Origin: Haliclystus octoradiatus
Taxonomy: Eukaryota > Cnidaria > Staurozoa > Stauromedusae > Haliclystidae
DNA length: 64,000 bases
Assembly: GCA_916610825.1 (NCBI GenBank)
Contig: OU744452.1
Span: 13,620,110-13,684,109, forward strand
Direction of reading: 5' to 3'
In this document: piece by piece, positions 24,309 through 36,105 of the stretch
Layout of the letters: each line of letters starts with the position of its first letter
Numbering within the stretch: the first letter of the stretch is position 1
The notes under the pieces: model-generated
Databases searched by the model: none
The model's input: the letters and a program-made list of their open reading frames with translations, nothing else
Told to the model about the DNA's origin: nothing
Translations under genes and position numbers: made by a program

Positions 24309-24831
24309 AATTACCATTGTCTATCCCCAATACTATTACATAATTTATACGCCAAATACCTCGACCTATGCTCTGAACGCAACAGTGTATAAGCATTGGT
24401 GACAGACTTTACATTCTTATTAAAATTAACATGTTGATTTAATAATCAATTTACCAACTAGGCTGTTTTCAAATAATCGTGGCAGGTGAAACATTTAAAT
24501 TTATCGTCTTTTCATAGTCTTTATATTATTATAGAAAATGCTTCCCACGCTTTTCCCATTCATATAGACTCCCTGAAAACATTTCTTTACACTTTTAAAT
24601 TCATCAATCATCATTGAGCAGATATTTGTATTGATTGTACAAGTTATAGAGAGAGCATAATTAATAGCTACTAAATATAGAAGTTTAAATTTGCGAGCTT
24701 TAAATAGAATGACTCAAGTTTAGTTAGATATTCAAATTTTGCCACGACATTGTGACGGTGATAATCTATTTTTGTATACAAGTAAAACTTTACTATATGT
24801 GGTGTATATATAATAAGTAATCGAGACATTA

Positions 24832-24980
24832 TGTACCGAAGACATCGTGACCATCCCCCTATTTCTAGAGGAGTGGCTCTGTGCAGAGGTACGCCGCAGC
24901 TCTTTATAATGAAATCCCCTCTTAAAGGGTAGTTCAGATGGTATCGCCCTAGCGAAGGCGCCCGTACCACTCTTCCATGG
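24832..24980 (-). mobile_element. Rearranged SINE fragments
   Basis: Tail-type sequence (CTATTTCTAGAGGAGTGGCT), then GGTACGCCGCAGCTC from the body, then another tail piece (GGTATCGCCCTAGCGAAGGC and CCCGTACCACTC). Pieces of the SINE family in scrambled order; the head is absent. Confidence 0.6.
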
Positions 24981-25454
24981 CTATTTAAATGTGGTTAAAT
25001 CAAAGATTCAAGTGAAGTTAAAATGATGAATGGTGTGCTACTGTTAGGCTATCTAGGACCTGTTTAATAGTAGCGGAAGTGAACAAGATGCAATGATAAA
25101 ACCGCAGCAGGTTAGCTGATCAACTACTGAAGCAATACGAGTCGGTGAGTGTAACAGTACCCCTTTGTATGTGTGCGCATGTCCCAAAGGGCTGGGTGTG
25201 TCAATCACTCTTGCCATCGTGACCTAGCTTCTTAGTTGCTTTCGAGAAGCTCTTGAATTTCATGTTGCTACCTCTTTGAGAATCGTGAAGATCTTGCCTT
25301 GGCTAAGTCCGATCATATCACTCTACTACATACTATCATGTGCTACATGTGCAATACCATTTTCTAAATAATCTCATTCAAATGCAATGTGGCATCCTTG
25401 TGACATCAAGGTATGCCGATGCTAAACTGCAGATTGTCATCAATTTATTTTATG

Positions 25455-25605
25455 TGCTATACTGCACTTTTTGAGTAGTGTGCTACTGCACTTATATAGT
25501 ATGTGCTATACTGCACAGTACGGAGTATGTGTTACACTACACAGATTCATCATTATAGACTAGTATGTGCTATACTGCACTTGAGGAAATTGCTATACTG
25601 CAATG
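25455..25605. repeat. Cluster of GTGCTATACTGCAC motifs
   Basis: The near-palindromic motif TGTGCTATACTGCAC and close variants recur about five times in 150 bp (near 25456, 25480, 25502, 25525 and 25565). Irregular spacing argues against a simple tandem satellite. Function unknown. Confidence 0.5.
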
Positions 25606-25711
25606 AGGCTAACCGATATTGCAATTGATCAATTGTGTCCACACCCTCCCTCCTCTCTCTCTCGACATGGTTAGGTAAGTATATTAGGTATTCCACCGAC
25701 ATAGCAGTGTG

Positions 25712-25806
25712 ACTGGTGCTTGGTCTTGGTGGTGACAGGTCTGCTGTCTACGGTAGCTTAGCCCTGGTTATGGTTAACCGCCAGCCGTCCCACCAACCAA
25801 GCACCA
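25712..25806. repeat. Short inverted repeat
   Basis: GGTGCTTGGTCTTGGTGG near the left end is matched by the inverted CCCACCAACCAAGCACC on the right. A 79-codon frame across it is probably incidental. Confidence 0.45.
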
Positions 25807-26760
25807 AAAGCCAAACAATACGTTACAATATCAATGATACAGACGTAGATTTTAAAAAGCCTATAGTGGCTCCGGCTTTCCGCCAATATATATTCGCCAA
25901 GATCAATGATTGTAAATGCTCTTTGATATTAAGAATGATTCAATACAGTAGATGAACAAGAAGTTATTGGTAACATGAACGGTCTATAATAAAGATTGAC
26001 CTTTACGATTTAAGCGTTATAACATTTCAAAAGTGTTATTCGATTCAAGTTAGTTCATATTATGCTGAAAAATACTTTGCTATAGTTAAAAAGACTTAAA
26101 ATGTTACAATGATTACTGAAGCGTTTTGGAAAATTTTAAACTAAACATGGTACGGATTTTAGTTAGACTATTTGATCATTTCAAGATATATGTAGTAACA
26201 ACATTGAACATAACTTTTAAAATTGAGCTAATCCAGGCAGTTACCAAAATAAGTAATTTTTATTAAAGTCAAAGAAGCATTGAATAAATGTATGTAGCAT
26301 ACATGTATATATATACGCTTAAAACTAAAATGTCATAATCCCCCGTATACCAGTACTGTATACTATACTAATAGTATTCCACAATCTAAAAGAAATTCAC
26401 CCATTCCAGTATAGTAATATAGTTCATGATTTGAAGATGAAAGTATGAATTAAAGTAAGATTTTGCCAAACATTCTTAAGACTTCCAATTGCAGTTTGAT
26501 GTTAATAGCCTACTACAGATATCTAACTCGAAATATAAAGAAAATTGAAACGTAATTATTAAAATCTAATGCAAGTGTAAATGCCGGATTCCATCCATAC
26601 CAGTACTTCATATACTAATAATATTTCATGATTTAAAAGTATTGATTAATAAGTAAGATTTTGCCAAATGATTTTCAAGTATTCCAACTACAGTTTGATA
26701 TTAATAATCTTTACTGCAGATATCTAAACAATAAATGAGCCATAATAGGAAAATACGTTA

Positions 26761-26945
26761 CAGTGTAACCAGCTTATGTGCAATTCGGATAAGTGAAATT
26801 TCCGCTTATCTGCAACCTGGCTTTGAAACCCGTTAAACAATTTTCCAGTCAAGTCCTTGATAAACAATTTCGGATAACTGCAAATTCGGATACATGCAAT
26901 TAAAACCATTGGCAATTTTGACTTGCACTTAAGCGGGCTACACTG
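26761..26945. mobile_element. Tc1/mariner-pogo-type MITE with TA target sites
   Basis: Ends CAGTGTAACCAGCTTATGTG and CACTTAAGCGGGCTACACTG are inverted repeats flanked by TA on both sides (26759-26760 and 26946-26947). CAGT ends with a TA duplication are typical of pogo/Tc1-mariner elements. At 185 bp it has no transposase. One-ended relics with similar sequence appear near 10242 and 39925. Confidence 0.75.
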
Positions 26946-27031
26946 TAATAATGTTTTATCAAAATCATACATCAATGTGACTGTTTGATCAAAATAAATT
27001 ATTCAAGTTTTGCTTCTCAGAAGACGTAGAG

Positions 27032-27365
27032 TAAACCCGGGGGTAACTTCTATTGCGCTTCGATGGGGTTGTTCAAATGGAACTTTGGCAGAATGACCAT
27101 AAAAATGTTCCACATAATGAAATAGATACTCGAAATATATTTTTATGAATGACAGATTCAACCAAACACAATGAAACAAGTAATAATTTCATAGGCAAAG
27201 TTGTTTTGCGAAATGAAAAAGTTGCAAAGGCGTCAAGAGAATACCTCAAAAAAGTTTCACGAGTAAGCATACCCTAACATTTTTTTATGGATTTTGAAAA
27301 AAGTATCCTTTAATAGTTGAACATCCCCGTATACCAAAAGTATGGAAGCTACCCCCCCCCCCCCA
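27032..27365 (+). mobile_element. MITE-like repeat, GGTAACTTCCATTG family, best copy
   Basis: Left end GGGGGTAACTTCTATTGCGC and right end GTATGGAAGCTACCCCCC are inverted repeats. The body matches 16615-16920 and, inverted, 17905-18145. The right end runs into a poly-C tract (27354-27365). Confidence 0.7.
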
Positions 27366-27701
27366 CAGAGAGTAAATGCAGGAAATTATTTGAAGAGAGG
27401 GAAGCGAAAGGAGAGTTTCATTTACTAGTAAAGGAATGAAGATATGAAAGCGAATATTTTTATCGTTCGTTTCGTATGTGTCCTTCGACATTTGAACAAT
27501 TTCATACAATGATAAGAAGGATATTCACATGAGAAAAGCAATTGGTTCGCTGGAGAGGCTGTGTGTTTGTTTGTGTTATTCGGTAACTGGAGATTCGCAA
27601 TTGACAATTGCAACAAAGCAATGCACGCCGCAAATTCCATCCAGCCATCTTGCTTGCTGAAGATGTCATGACAACATCATCTCAGATGATTTGCATTGGT
27701 T

Positions 27702-27880
27702 CGACTCATTTTTCGCTGCAGCGAATCGCAAAAAAGTAGGATCAGTTTCTACTACTTTTTTTCGCTTCAGCGAAACTTGCAGCGAAACTTGCGTGGTCCA
27801 AACCCAACTTACGTGCAACGTCACACAACGCATGTGTACGCACGCGAAATTTTCGCTGCAGCGAATTTGTCGTCAGGTGG
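27702..27880. mobile_element. Element bounded by TTCGCTGCAGCGAA palindromes
   Basis: The 14-nt perfect palindrome TTCGCTGCAGCGAA occurs at both ends (near 27713 and 27852), with internal degenerate copies (CGCTTCAGCGAAACTTGCAG). It is CpG-rich against an AT-rich background. Overlapping frames read through it but show no domain. Class unresolved. Confidence 0.55.
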
Positions 27881-30800
27881 AAACCGAAATGGATGTCGAA
27901 ACACAACTATTAGTATCAGAAATTCGAAATCAGAAAAGTCAATTAATAATATCAGTTTACTAAAGTCCTACCACGGTCCACGCCACGCCTTTTTTGAATT
28001 TGTCGGCCAAAGGTTTTTTTGGATTTCATAAACACAGCCCTGTAGTTTTTGTCATCGTCCCAATTTATGTTTTTAGTTTTGTTTGAGACGTCAATGCACT
28101 TGTTCATATTCACGGTTTATTGCCTATATACGGCTTTGCTCTGGATGGCGGAGGCTATGATCTTTTACGGAAAACTTGAATTTTACGCCAAACTCAACTG
28201 TTATAATATAAATTAAATTAAATATAGCCTATGTTCAGACCACGAATGAGAGCTTTCCAATGATGTATGATGTTCAGGAGTTCTTTAGAGTACCGTCTAG
28301 GCTAGGTTTAGTTGTCTACACTGCGAGCGATTCCATTGTAAATATAAGAAATATTCTAGGAAATTAACGTAACCGTCAAATGAATATATTGCAGGGGTTC
28401 TTCACAGTTTATATCATATGAACCATAGTCTATGTATGAACCAATATTCACATGTCAATTTGTGACCGTCGAAAAGTTCATGAAGAGTCCATTGATTGAA
28501 GTACGGTCTGCACACAGGTAGAAATTGCTAGCGTAGTCTCGTTTTGTATGAAGCCTCAGTTTCGTAGTGGTAAATAATGGCTGGAGAGGACTAGAAAATT
28601 ATAATTTCTTATGATTATTTGAGGCTTGAGATTCATTTTTGGGAAGTTTTGACAATTGTTGACTACCTTTAAATTGGAAGTAAGTATGATTTATATTTTA
28701 TTTTCTGATTGGCTTTCGGCTGTTTTGTGTATGTGATGACGGAGCGTTGACGCTTTTAATTGACCTGTTTTTGTGCATGAAATTGTGAAAAAGCGTTTTC
28801 ACCTGTATTATGGGCTATGGCATCGAAATTTTCTGCGTTAAAAACAAACTCGTCATACACACCAGAACGTTTTTTAATATGCTTTGAAAAAGAATGCTGA
28901 AAAACACTAATGATTCTCGATCCAAGAACTTTCTATTGCAATCTGTTTCAATAGCTATTCAGAGAGGCAATGCCGCGAGTATAATCGTCACAATTGTTGT
29001 TTAGAAGAAATATTTTAGGCCTACATGTAAATTTTTATAAATGTTGTCTATCTGTTAATTAAATGTTAAATATTTGAGAATAAATAAGCTATCAAAAAAA
29101 AATTATAAACTCATCATTGAAAAAGTTCTTCTTCAGCACATTTGAGTGAAATTCATAACGAAATTCGCTATTTAGCCTTTAGGATGTCAAAAACTTCTCC
29201 CAGGGGTGCAGTCCCGAAACTCAGCTATCATCAGATGGAAAATTCAATCTCAAAGTTAAATTGGCTGGGCATATTAGATGAAATAACCACTAAGCTACCG
29301 ACCGCGTACAATATTAGACCAGCCAGTAGGCTACAGTAGGCGTATGTAATGGAAGTCAGTAAATTTGCAAATATATGTTTGTAAATATATTTAAAGGGTC
29401 AAAACAGAATGTGAAACCTTCTGCGCGCACACTTTGAATAGTTCACATAAAATTCAAACACTCGTTTCCAAACATGGCTTTGCCTCGTCTAGAATGTGTT
29501 TGTCGTAAAATATTTTTGAACCATTCTTGAACAACTTACAAGAGCTGCACTCTCTAGCCTATACTTTATTTCTACTCTTCAATCATTTTAATAACACGAA
29601 TGCCAAGTTTCCTGAAGAGCCAGAACATGGTCGTAAAAGGGAAGGAGCAGGTAGAAGGCCACCGATAACTCAAGAGCTTTCACTCATACATCATGATACC
29701 TGTTCACATGCTGTGGCGATAAACCACAACAAAATTATGCCGGTATCTAAATTTTGTGATTTGTATTGACCGTTACAACATTTTCCAATATTATATGTTA
29801 TAAGAATTTTTGTCGAAAGGAACACATGAGTGAAGATTTGATATTGTTTTCCTGTTTACAAATCTATCAATGTGAGATTTCTTGCAAAGAAGAAAAAACG
29901 AAGTTCCATTTTGACGACCTCAAATCAACGGCTTATTCTTGTATTTCAATTTTCAATCATACGTCTTGATATTTATGGAACTTCGACCGAATTGGAATAA
30001 ACACCATATATAGCTTCTGGACACGTGGAATATATGATTTTCTGCAGCAAAATTACTTAAAATAGTATTTTATTATTGATCAGCTTTGCCATTCCTTCGT
30101 GTATTTCTCTCTGTGGTTTGAGTATGTTTTGATAAAAATTTAAGACTCAGTTTCGCATGGATTGATGTTAATGTTTCCCAGTTGTACATGATTGCCATGG
30201 TTTTCATTATCCCTTTTCAATTTGCATTGTTTCTCTCCTGTTTTCAAGTTGTTTTTCAGAAATATTCATACAAATTTAAAAGGTTGCTACGGCTCAAATG
30301 ACGTTACGAGGAATGCTATGACATTGCAAAAAAGGCTGCAAGACTCCATTTTGGAAAAAGCTGGATGCAAAGGCTGCTGGTCTGGTTTGACCGTTTAAAT
30401 TAGAATTGTGTTATGTTATTTAATAATGTTACTTGTGTGAAGTAAAAGTGAATTGAGAGTTGTGCGTAATAACACCTTCATTACTTGTAATTGTTTTTTA
30501 ATGTCCCACGTAATTATTGAGTGATTTAATCATTTTAATAATCATGCAACATAACTTTTGTCTAGAACATCAATTATCTCTCATCAATTTCACTACAACC
30601 GTGATTTGTTTTCTAATTTAATGGGTCATTGATTTTTCATTAAATACAATTGGAATGAAATTCTTACGAAAATCATTTCAAAATATGACGTGAAGATTTC
30701 AACATAATTGTTTTCCAAACAAGTTTGCAGTTTTAAAAATATAGTAAGAGTTACATCTGAATATAGCAAGTCCCAAGTTGTTACATTTTGAATTTCTCAA

Positions 30801-31439
30801 GTTGAATTTTCAATTACAGAGTATAGGCCTACATTTAATTTGATTTTATGATAAATATTCAATCCATCGCAGCTCGTTGCCATTTTCAAAACACATATTC
30901 TAGCTTTTTGGTTGAAACCGTGCAGGTAGGCCTATAGGTCTATAACCGCACACATGCGGGTATAGACCTATATCTGCACACTTTTAATGGTTACCATGGA
31001 ATCTCGTGGGTTGTCCTGACATAACTGCTAAACACGTGGTAGTGACTGTGGTACTAATCCACCAATCGTGACTCGAGTTTTTTTGAAGTGATTATTAATA
31101 ATTATTAATCGTAATTTTGTAACACCTTAATAAATATATGAGCAAAGTAATTTAATATATTATTTAGTCTAAGTTTCAGTTAGTTTTCACCAAGTGATAA
31201 ATAGAGCTGATTAACTCAACTCCTGTGTGTATTCTTTGCTTGTTGGTTATAATTTACGTATCCATTACACCTATAGCTTAAACTCTATATTGAAATCCAT
31301 TCAACATGATTATCTTTCAACAGGTCTAAGACATGGACACAGATCAAATAAAAAAATAGAGATAAAAAACAGATAAAGGTCCATTGTTCTTTAATATGTA
31401 AAATTATTGCTCCCGCTTCCGAGTGACATACAAAATTAC
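27881..31439. other. No gene recognised
   Basis: About 3.5 kb with only weak frames (for example 29142-29339, whose start is TTG, not ATG, and which has no family match). A small inverted repeat lies near 30904-30984 (GTGCAGGTAGGCCTATAGG and its complement). Confidence 0.45.
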
Positions 31440-31590
31440 GGCACCCGTACCACTCCTCTATCTAAACTATGAGTGGCTTTTTTGCTGAGAGCAATGATTT
31501 TAATCAAGGCGGAGTTGACATTCTGGGGATGTGAACCACAATCGATCAGATATGATCAGATCTGAAGTTCGGTTCGATCTGAGTGACATC
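31440..31590 (-). mobile_element. Internally deleted SINE
   Basis: Tail (CACCCGTACCACTCCTCTAT and GTGGCTTTTTTGCTGAGAGC) is joined directly to the head region (GAACCACAATCGATCAGATA). The body between is missing compared with 52590-52942. Confidence 0.65.
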
Positions 31591-31712
31591 CAGCAACACC
31601 AAAATACAATGATTTGATTCCTGAGTGCTGATTCCATGTGTCTCTAAAAAATTCCTTAATCTGGAAAATGTTCATTGAAGTTAATTTAAAAGAACACCTA
31701 GAAAACAATGAT

Positions 31713-31855
31713 TCTGCTGCGATAAACAAATCAGGAGTTCATGAACAGTTTATGAACCCTCGCGGATAGTGCAGTTCATAAAAATTTGGGGCTGTTTAAC
31801 GTTCATGAACTATTTATGAAGTATTCATGAACTGTTGAACTTTTTTTTGCAGAGG
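31713..31855. mobile_element. GTTCATGAAC-family element, copy 6
   Basis: Left end decayed (CTGCTGCGATAAACAA), right end GTTGAACTTTTTTTTGCAGA, with palindromic decamer variants and the AATTTGGGGCTGTTTAACG core. Confidence 0.65.
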
Positions 31856-32456
31856 TTGACTGGTAGATCCATAAAAAATGAAATTTACAATAGCCATTCT
31901 CTAAAAAGGATGACACTGTAAAACATACGTCCATTTTCTAGAGAGATATGATGTAATTAGCGTTTTCTAGCGAATAACTTTTCTAATGAAATACTAGCAC
32001 TCCAAATAGCAGTATGCTGATATAATTATTATATGATTGTAAATGTCATCTATGTGTTTATATAATCTATTTTTGCTTTGATGAGCAGCTATTTAATTAT
32101 GGAGGGACATAGCGCTACTAGACCTTCAGTTTATAAAATAGTTTTCCATAAAATCGGATCACATCGCCAGTGAATAATATGCTATACTATCTGTACTTTT
32201 TATCCAGTCCTTTACCTGTGTCCTACTGCAAATTGCAAAATGCTAGCAGAGCACTAATTTAGAATCAGTTCAGAAGCATTCCGAATAATACTACAAATCA
32301 CAAAACACGTTTGTGTGAGTTTCAAGTTCATAATCATTATTCATTGAGTTACATTTAGTTGAATTTCTGCAAAATAAAAAACGCATTTTGTTGTAGATCT
32401 GCCCAATCACGTTGTCTATATCTCATTGTCAAATTATGTTAATTTTCTTTATGCAG
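31856..32456. other. Upstream region of TMEM230
   Basis: No coding signal. The acceptor ending at 32456 implies an untranslated 5' exon somewhere upstream, which I could not place. Confidence 0.4.
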
Positions 32457-32470
32457 TCACTTTGCCAAAC

Positions 32471-34218
32471 ATGCCATCGTACCGTGGCCCTGCTGTAAGA
32501 TACCACCGTGTCTCTTCAAATGACGATGGCTTTGTTGACGCCCAGGTAGGTTTACAGTATATTATTTTCGTCGATCCAAACCGTTGAATTTGAACTCTGA
32601 ACTCTGTGAGTAGCATATTTAATGTTTTTGACAAAAAAGGCTTGGTAATAATTGCATTGTGCCATTTTTCATATGTTCCTCTTTGGAAATGAGCTATGTT
32701 ACAATTACTAGATTGATTAATCCTACACCACTCTTTCATCATTAAATATTCAAGATGAAATTTTCAATTTTTCCCTTAAAAATTTGACTACTGTTTGTAT
32801 AATATATATTTTTTAGTTTTTCAAGCCCCCATCAAAAGTTCCTTATAAATCGATTGGATTGGCTATCTTTCTATTCAGTCTTGGGACACTTCTGCTAATC
32901 ATTGGTTCATTACTTTTCACTGGTCATTTTAATATCAAGGTTAGCTAAACACTATTGTATTATAACGAAAATGGTTCTATCAATATGATTGGTTTAGAGT
33001 TTGTTGTGAAATCACCATAGCAAAACTAGGTTCAAAAACACCATCGATCTTACAATTCAAACTTAATATCACGAATGAGAATTTCCGATTTGATCAGGAG
33101 TTTTCAAAACACTTCATGAACAAGAAAGTCATGTAAGTGCTTGTAAAAGTTGTGCTAGTTATAATACAAAGCAATTGGCACACAGTTTCTAATGAGCTAT
33201 TGATATTTGGCACCCTCGAGTCACTTCAGGAGAAATTCAAATGCAAAAATCATTCGCTGTGATGGCTCTCAATTTTCTGATGCCTTTCGCTTTCTCCTAA
33301 CGTGCCCTCTTGTGCGTCGAATATCAATAGCTCGTAGGAATCTGTGCGCCAATTGCTTAATATGTTATTTTCATTATCAAGCTAGATGACAGGCTGTTAC
33401 AAGGGTTGTGATCCTGGAACCTGGTTCACGGAAAGCCAGCACTAATTCTTTTAAATTTTTAAATTTTGTGAAGGCAATTTTCTTATTTTATGTTATGATT
33501 TTTTTTGGCTGTCAAAATTTCTTGTCTTTGAAATCCATGGAATTGTGATCAAACCAAGATAAGTCACATTCCAAATATTTGGTTACATTTCTTCAGAATT
33601 TGAATCATTTTAAATTCAATCTGAAAAGGTTTCTGATCTGACAAGATAGTTCCCGGAAAAGTGAACCCTTTGTGGCACCCTGCTAGACTGATGCGGATTA
33701 TTTTTAATCTCTAGAGGGTCAACAATGTATCACTTATGAACACTTTAGTTGGAATTTAATATTGTAAAATGTTGTCTTACTGATCAGACATAGGGTTAAA
33801 AAAAAGTAAAATAGACATAGGGCTCAATGCATTAAATAAATAGAAGAGCTTAGATAATTATAATAATCAGAGAATCAGACAGTCATATATATGTGTAATT
33901 GTGTATTCTATATATCGCAAATTTGCATGCTCGATTCTCTGACTATTATAATTGGAATTTAAAGTTGTGCTGAGAACTATGCCGTTTTAGATCTGTGACG
34001 CTTGGTCTACTGCTCTATTATATACATATTGCGTTTGTCTATTTGCTAAGTTCTATTTTATTTAATATTATTTTTAGTATGCTGATCGTACTTACCCTCT
34101 GCTGATTCTTGGTTCTCTAATATTTATACCTGGATTCTATCATGTTGGTATTGCGTATATGGCATGGCGAGGCTACCATGGTTATTCATACAGGGACATT
34201 CCTGACTTTGAATCATAG
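32471..34218 (+). CDS. TMEM230: TMEM230 transmembrane protein
   Basis: Three coding exons, 32471-32545, 32817-32939 and 34078-34218, join in phase 0 to give 112 residues; human TMEM230 is 120. The N-terminus has [11 protein letters not shown], matching the SRLSSTDDGYID of the human protein. Then comes [13 protein letters not shown] and a first membrane helix (residues about 36-58, ending [12 protein letters not shown]). A second helix (about 72-93, [20 protein letters not shown]) is followed by the conserved tail [19 protein letters not shown]230 is a two-pass protein of secretory and synaptic vesicles, linked to vesicle transport. The ATG lies 14 nt after an acceptor, so an upstream non-coding exon is likely. 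Confidence 0.96.
33855..33953. repeat. Short inverted-repeat MITE in TMEM230 intron 2
   Basis: Arms AATTATAATAATCAGAGAATC and the inverted GATTCTCTGACTATTATAATT, with one mismatch, around a centre of about 58 nt. Confidence 0.6.
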
Positions 34219-34319
34219 ACCTACAGTACTTATTTATCAAGAAACGTGAAACATATCATTTAGGAATTGTAATTTAAATAACTTCATTTAAATCTTTTAA
34301 AATATATTTATTTATTTTC

Positions 34320-34525
34320 TCCTGCGAACAATCTCACTTGGTTCATGATTTATTCATGAATTTCAGAAACTGTTCGCAAACCTCACAATCAGTTTATGAA
34401 CTTTTTCAACATTTACAAACGACTCATGAAATGGCATGCTTTTCATGAAACTGTTTGTGAACTATACAAACAGTTCATAAAAATCAGACAATAGTATTCA
34501 CATCCATGAACTATTTTCACAGGAG
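34320..34525. mobile_element. GTTCATGAAC-family element, copy 7
   Basis: Ends TCCTGCGAACAATCTCAC and GAACTATTTTCACAGGAG with TTCATGAA variants inside. It lies about 100 bp downstream of the TMEM230 stop, probably within its 3' UTR region. Confidence 0.7.
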
Positions 34526-35324
34526 CTACTTCAAGGTGTAACTGTAAGATTTATGAACATTGTAGCATTATTTCATACATGTCACTCATATTTCCTCAGT
34601 ATTATCATATTACAGTATCATTCATTTTCATTTGCCCTGTGAATCAACTGAAATACAAACTGCTTTTGGTTGTGGTTGGCATTTGATCAGGAATCTATAG
34701 GATGGACTGAAATATCTGTGAAATGAAATGAATGTCATGTGATTCCACTATTAATTTATTTTTAAATTCAGAAATCTTATTGAAAGCTTACTGAATAGGG
34801 GACTGACTTGGGTACAATTCAGTAGCTCTAATATGTTAAGGTGCCTTTTAGTGGTTTTAAAGTGGAATGTGAATTCACTTTCAGCAGGGGCTATAATATA
34901 TGTAGTGTATACACGTTTTCAGTAGACTATGCTTCGGCTTTCATTAGCGATTCAGTATATGAAAGATTCACGGTATTCAGAATTTTATAGAAAGATAGAC
35001 CTATGTAACTATGGTAATGATAGGTGCAGTAGGCCTGCATTATTGAATATTGAATTTAAAATTTGAATGGAACTTCAACTTCTTCAAGTCGTTCAGTTTG
35101 CAGAGTACAACAAGGCCATCCCCGAGATAATATTTTAAGTATCTTGAGCCACTCGCAATAATATTTTGTTAATTTATAACTACTTCCACCACTATATGGA
35201 AATGAGAAATTTATAGATATCAATGAATAACACAAGTTTTAAACTTGTTTTACTGATCGATATCTATAAATATCTCATCTGAGTTAACATAAGAAAAACA
35301 TAATAAACAATAGACATAATTTCA
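34526..35324. other. No gene recognised
   Basis: Spacer between TMEM230 and the minisatellite; nothing identified. Confidence 0.45.
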
Positions 35325-35955
35325 TAGACATTTTCTTGTGGGTTCATTAAGAGTTCATGAACATCTATGGACATTACATAGACATTTTCTTGTGGGTTCA
35401 AGAAGAGTTTATGAACATCTATGGACATTTCATATACATTTTCTTGTGGGTTCATGAAAAGTTCATTAACATCTATGAACAGCTCATGGAGAAGATTTTT
35501 CGGGGGCTCATGAAGACTTCATGAACATCTATGGACAGTTCATGGATATTTTCTTGTGGGTTCATGAAGAGTTCATGAACATCTATGGACAGTTCATGGA
35601 CATTTTCTTGTGGTTTCATGAAGAGTTCATGAACATCTATGGACATTTCATAGACATTTGCTTGTGGGTTCAAGAAGAGTTTATGAACATCTATGGACAT
35701 TTCATATACATTTTCTTGTGGGTTCATGAAGAGTTCATGAACATCTATGAACAGCTCACGGAGAAGATTTTTTGGGGGCTCATGAAGACTTCATGAACAT
35801 CTATGAACAGTTCATGGACATTTTCTTGTGGGTTCATGAAGAGTTCATGAACATCTATGGACAGTTCATGAACATTTTCTTGTGGGTTCATGAAGAGTTC
35901 ATGAACATCTATGGACAGTTCATGGACATTTTGTTGTGGGTTCAAGGAGAGTTTG
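35325..35955. repeat. 54-bp minisatellite with higher-order structure
   Basis: About 11-12 units of 54 bp, each containing GTTCATGAACATCTATGGAC and CATTTTCTTGTGGGTTCATG. A variant 56-bp unit (AGAAGATTTTTTGGGGGCTC) recurs 272 bp apart (near 35482 and 35754), so four ordinary units plus one variant form a higher-order block. Because 54 is a multiple of three, the array is open on both strands over several units (NPQENVHELSIDVHELF on minus, MNIYGQFMDIFLWVHEEF on plus). I see no reason to call either a gene. The unit shares the GTTCATGAAC core of the dispersed foldback family. Confidence 0.9.
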
Positions 35956-36105
35956 ATGTTCAATTCACAATGGTAATGTTGATGAACCCCCACAAATGTT
36001 TAAGAACTGTGCATGGCATGGAATTTTTTATTTCGCATGGGTAGTTTTTTGTTTTGTTTTGGATATTCAGCAAGAACAATTGGTAAAGTAAATTTGAAAA
36101 ATGGT

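Noticed and set aside
27691-28031. Overlapping plus-strand frames with several cysteines
   Set aside because: They run through the TTCGCTGCAGCGAA element and in two frames at once; coding appearance follows from the repeat.
29142-29769. Two plus-strand open frames after an acceptor-like CTTCAG
   Set aside because: The first begins at TTG, not ATG, neither shows a domain, and no in-phase donor/acceptor pair joins them.
35325-35955. CRISPR-like array or repeat-protein gene
   Set aside because: Units are contiguous tandem repeats without unique spacers; both strands are open only because the period is a multiple of three, and no start context or flanking exon exists.
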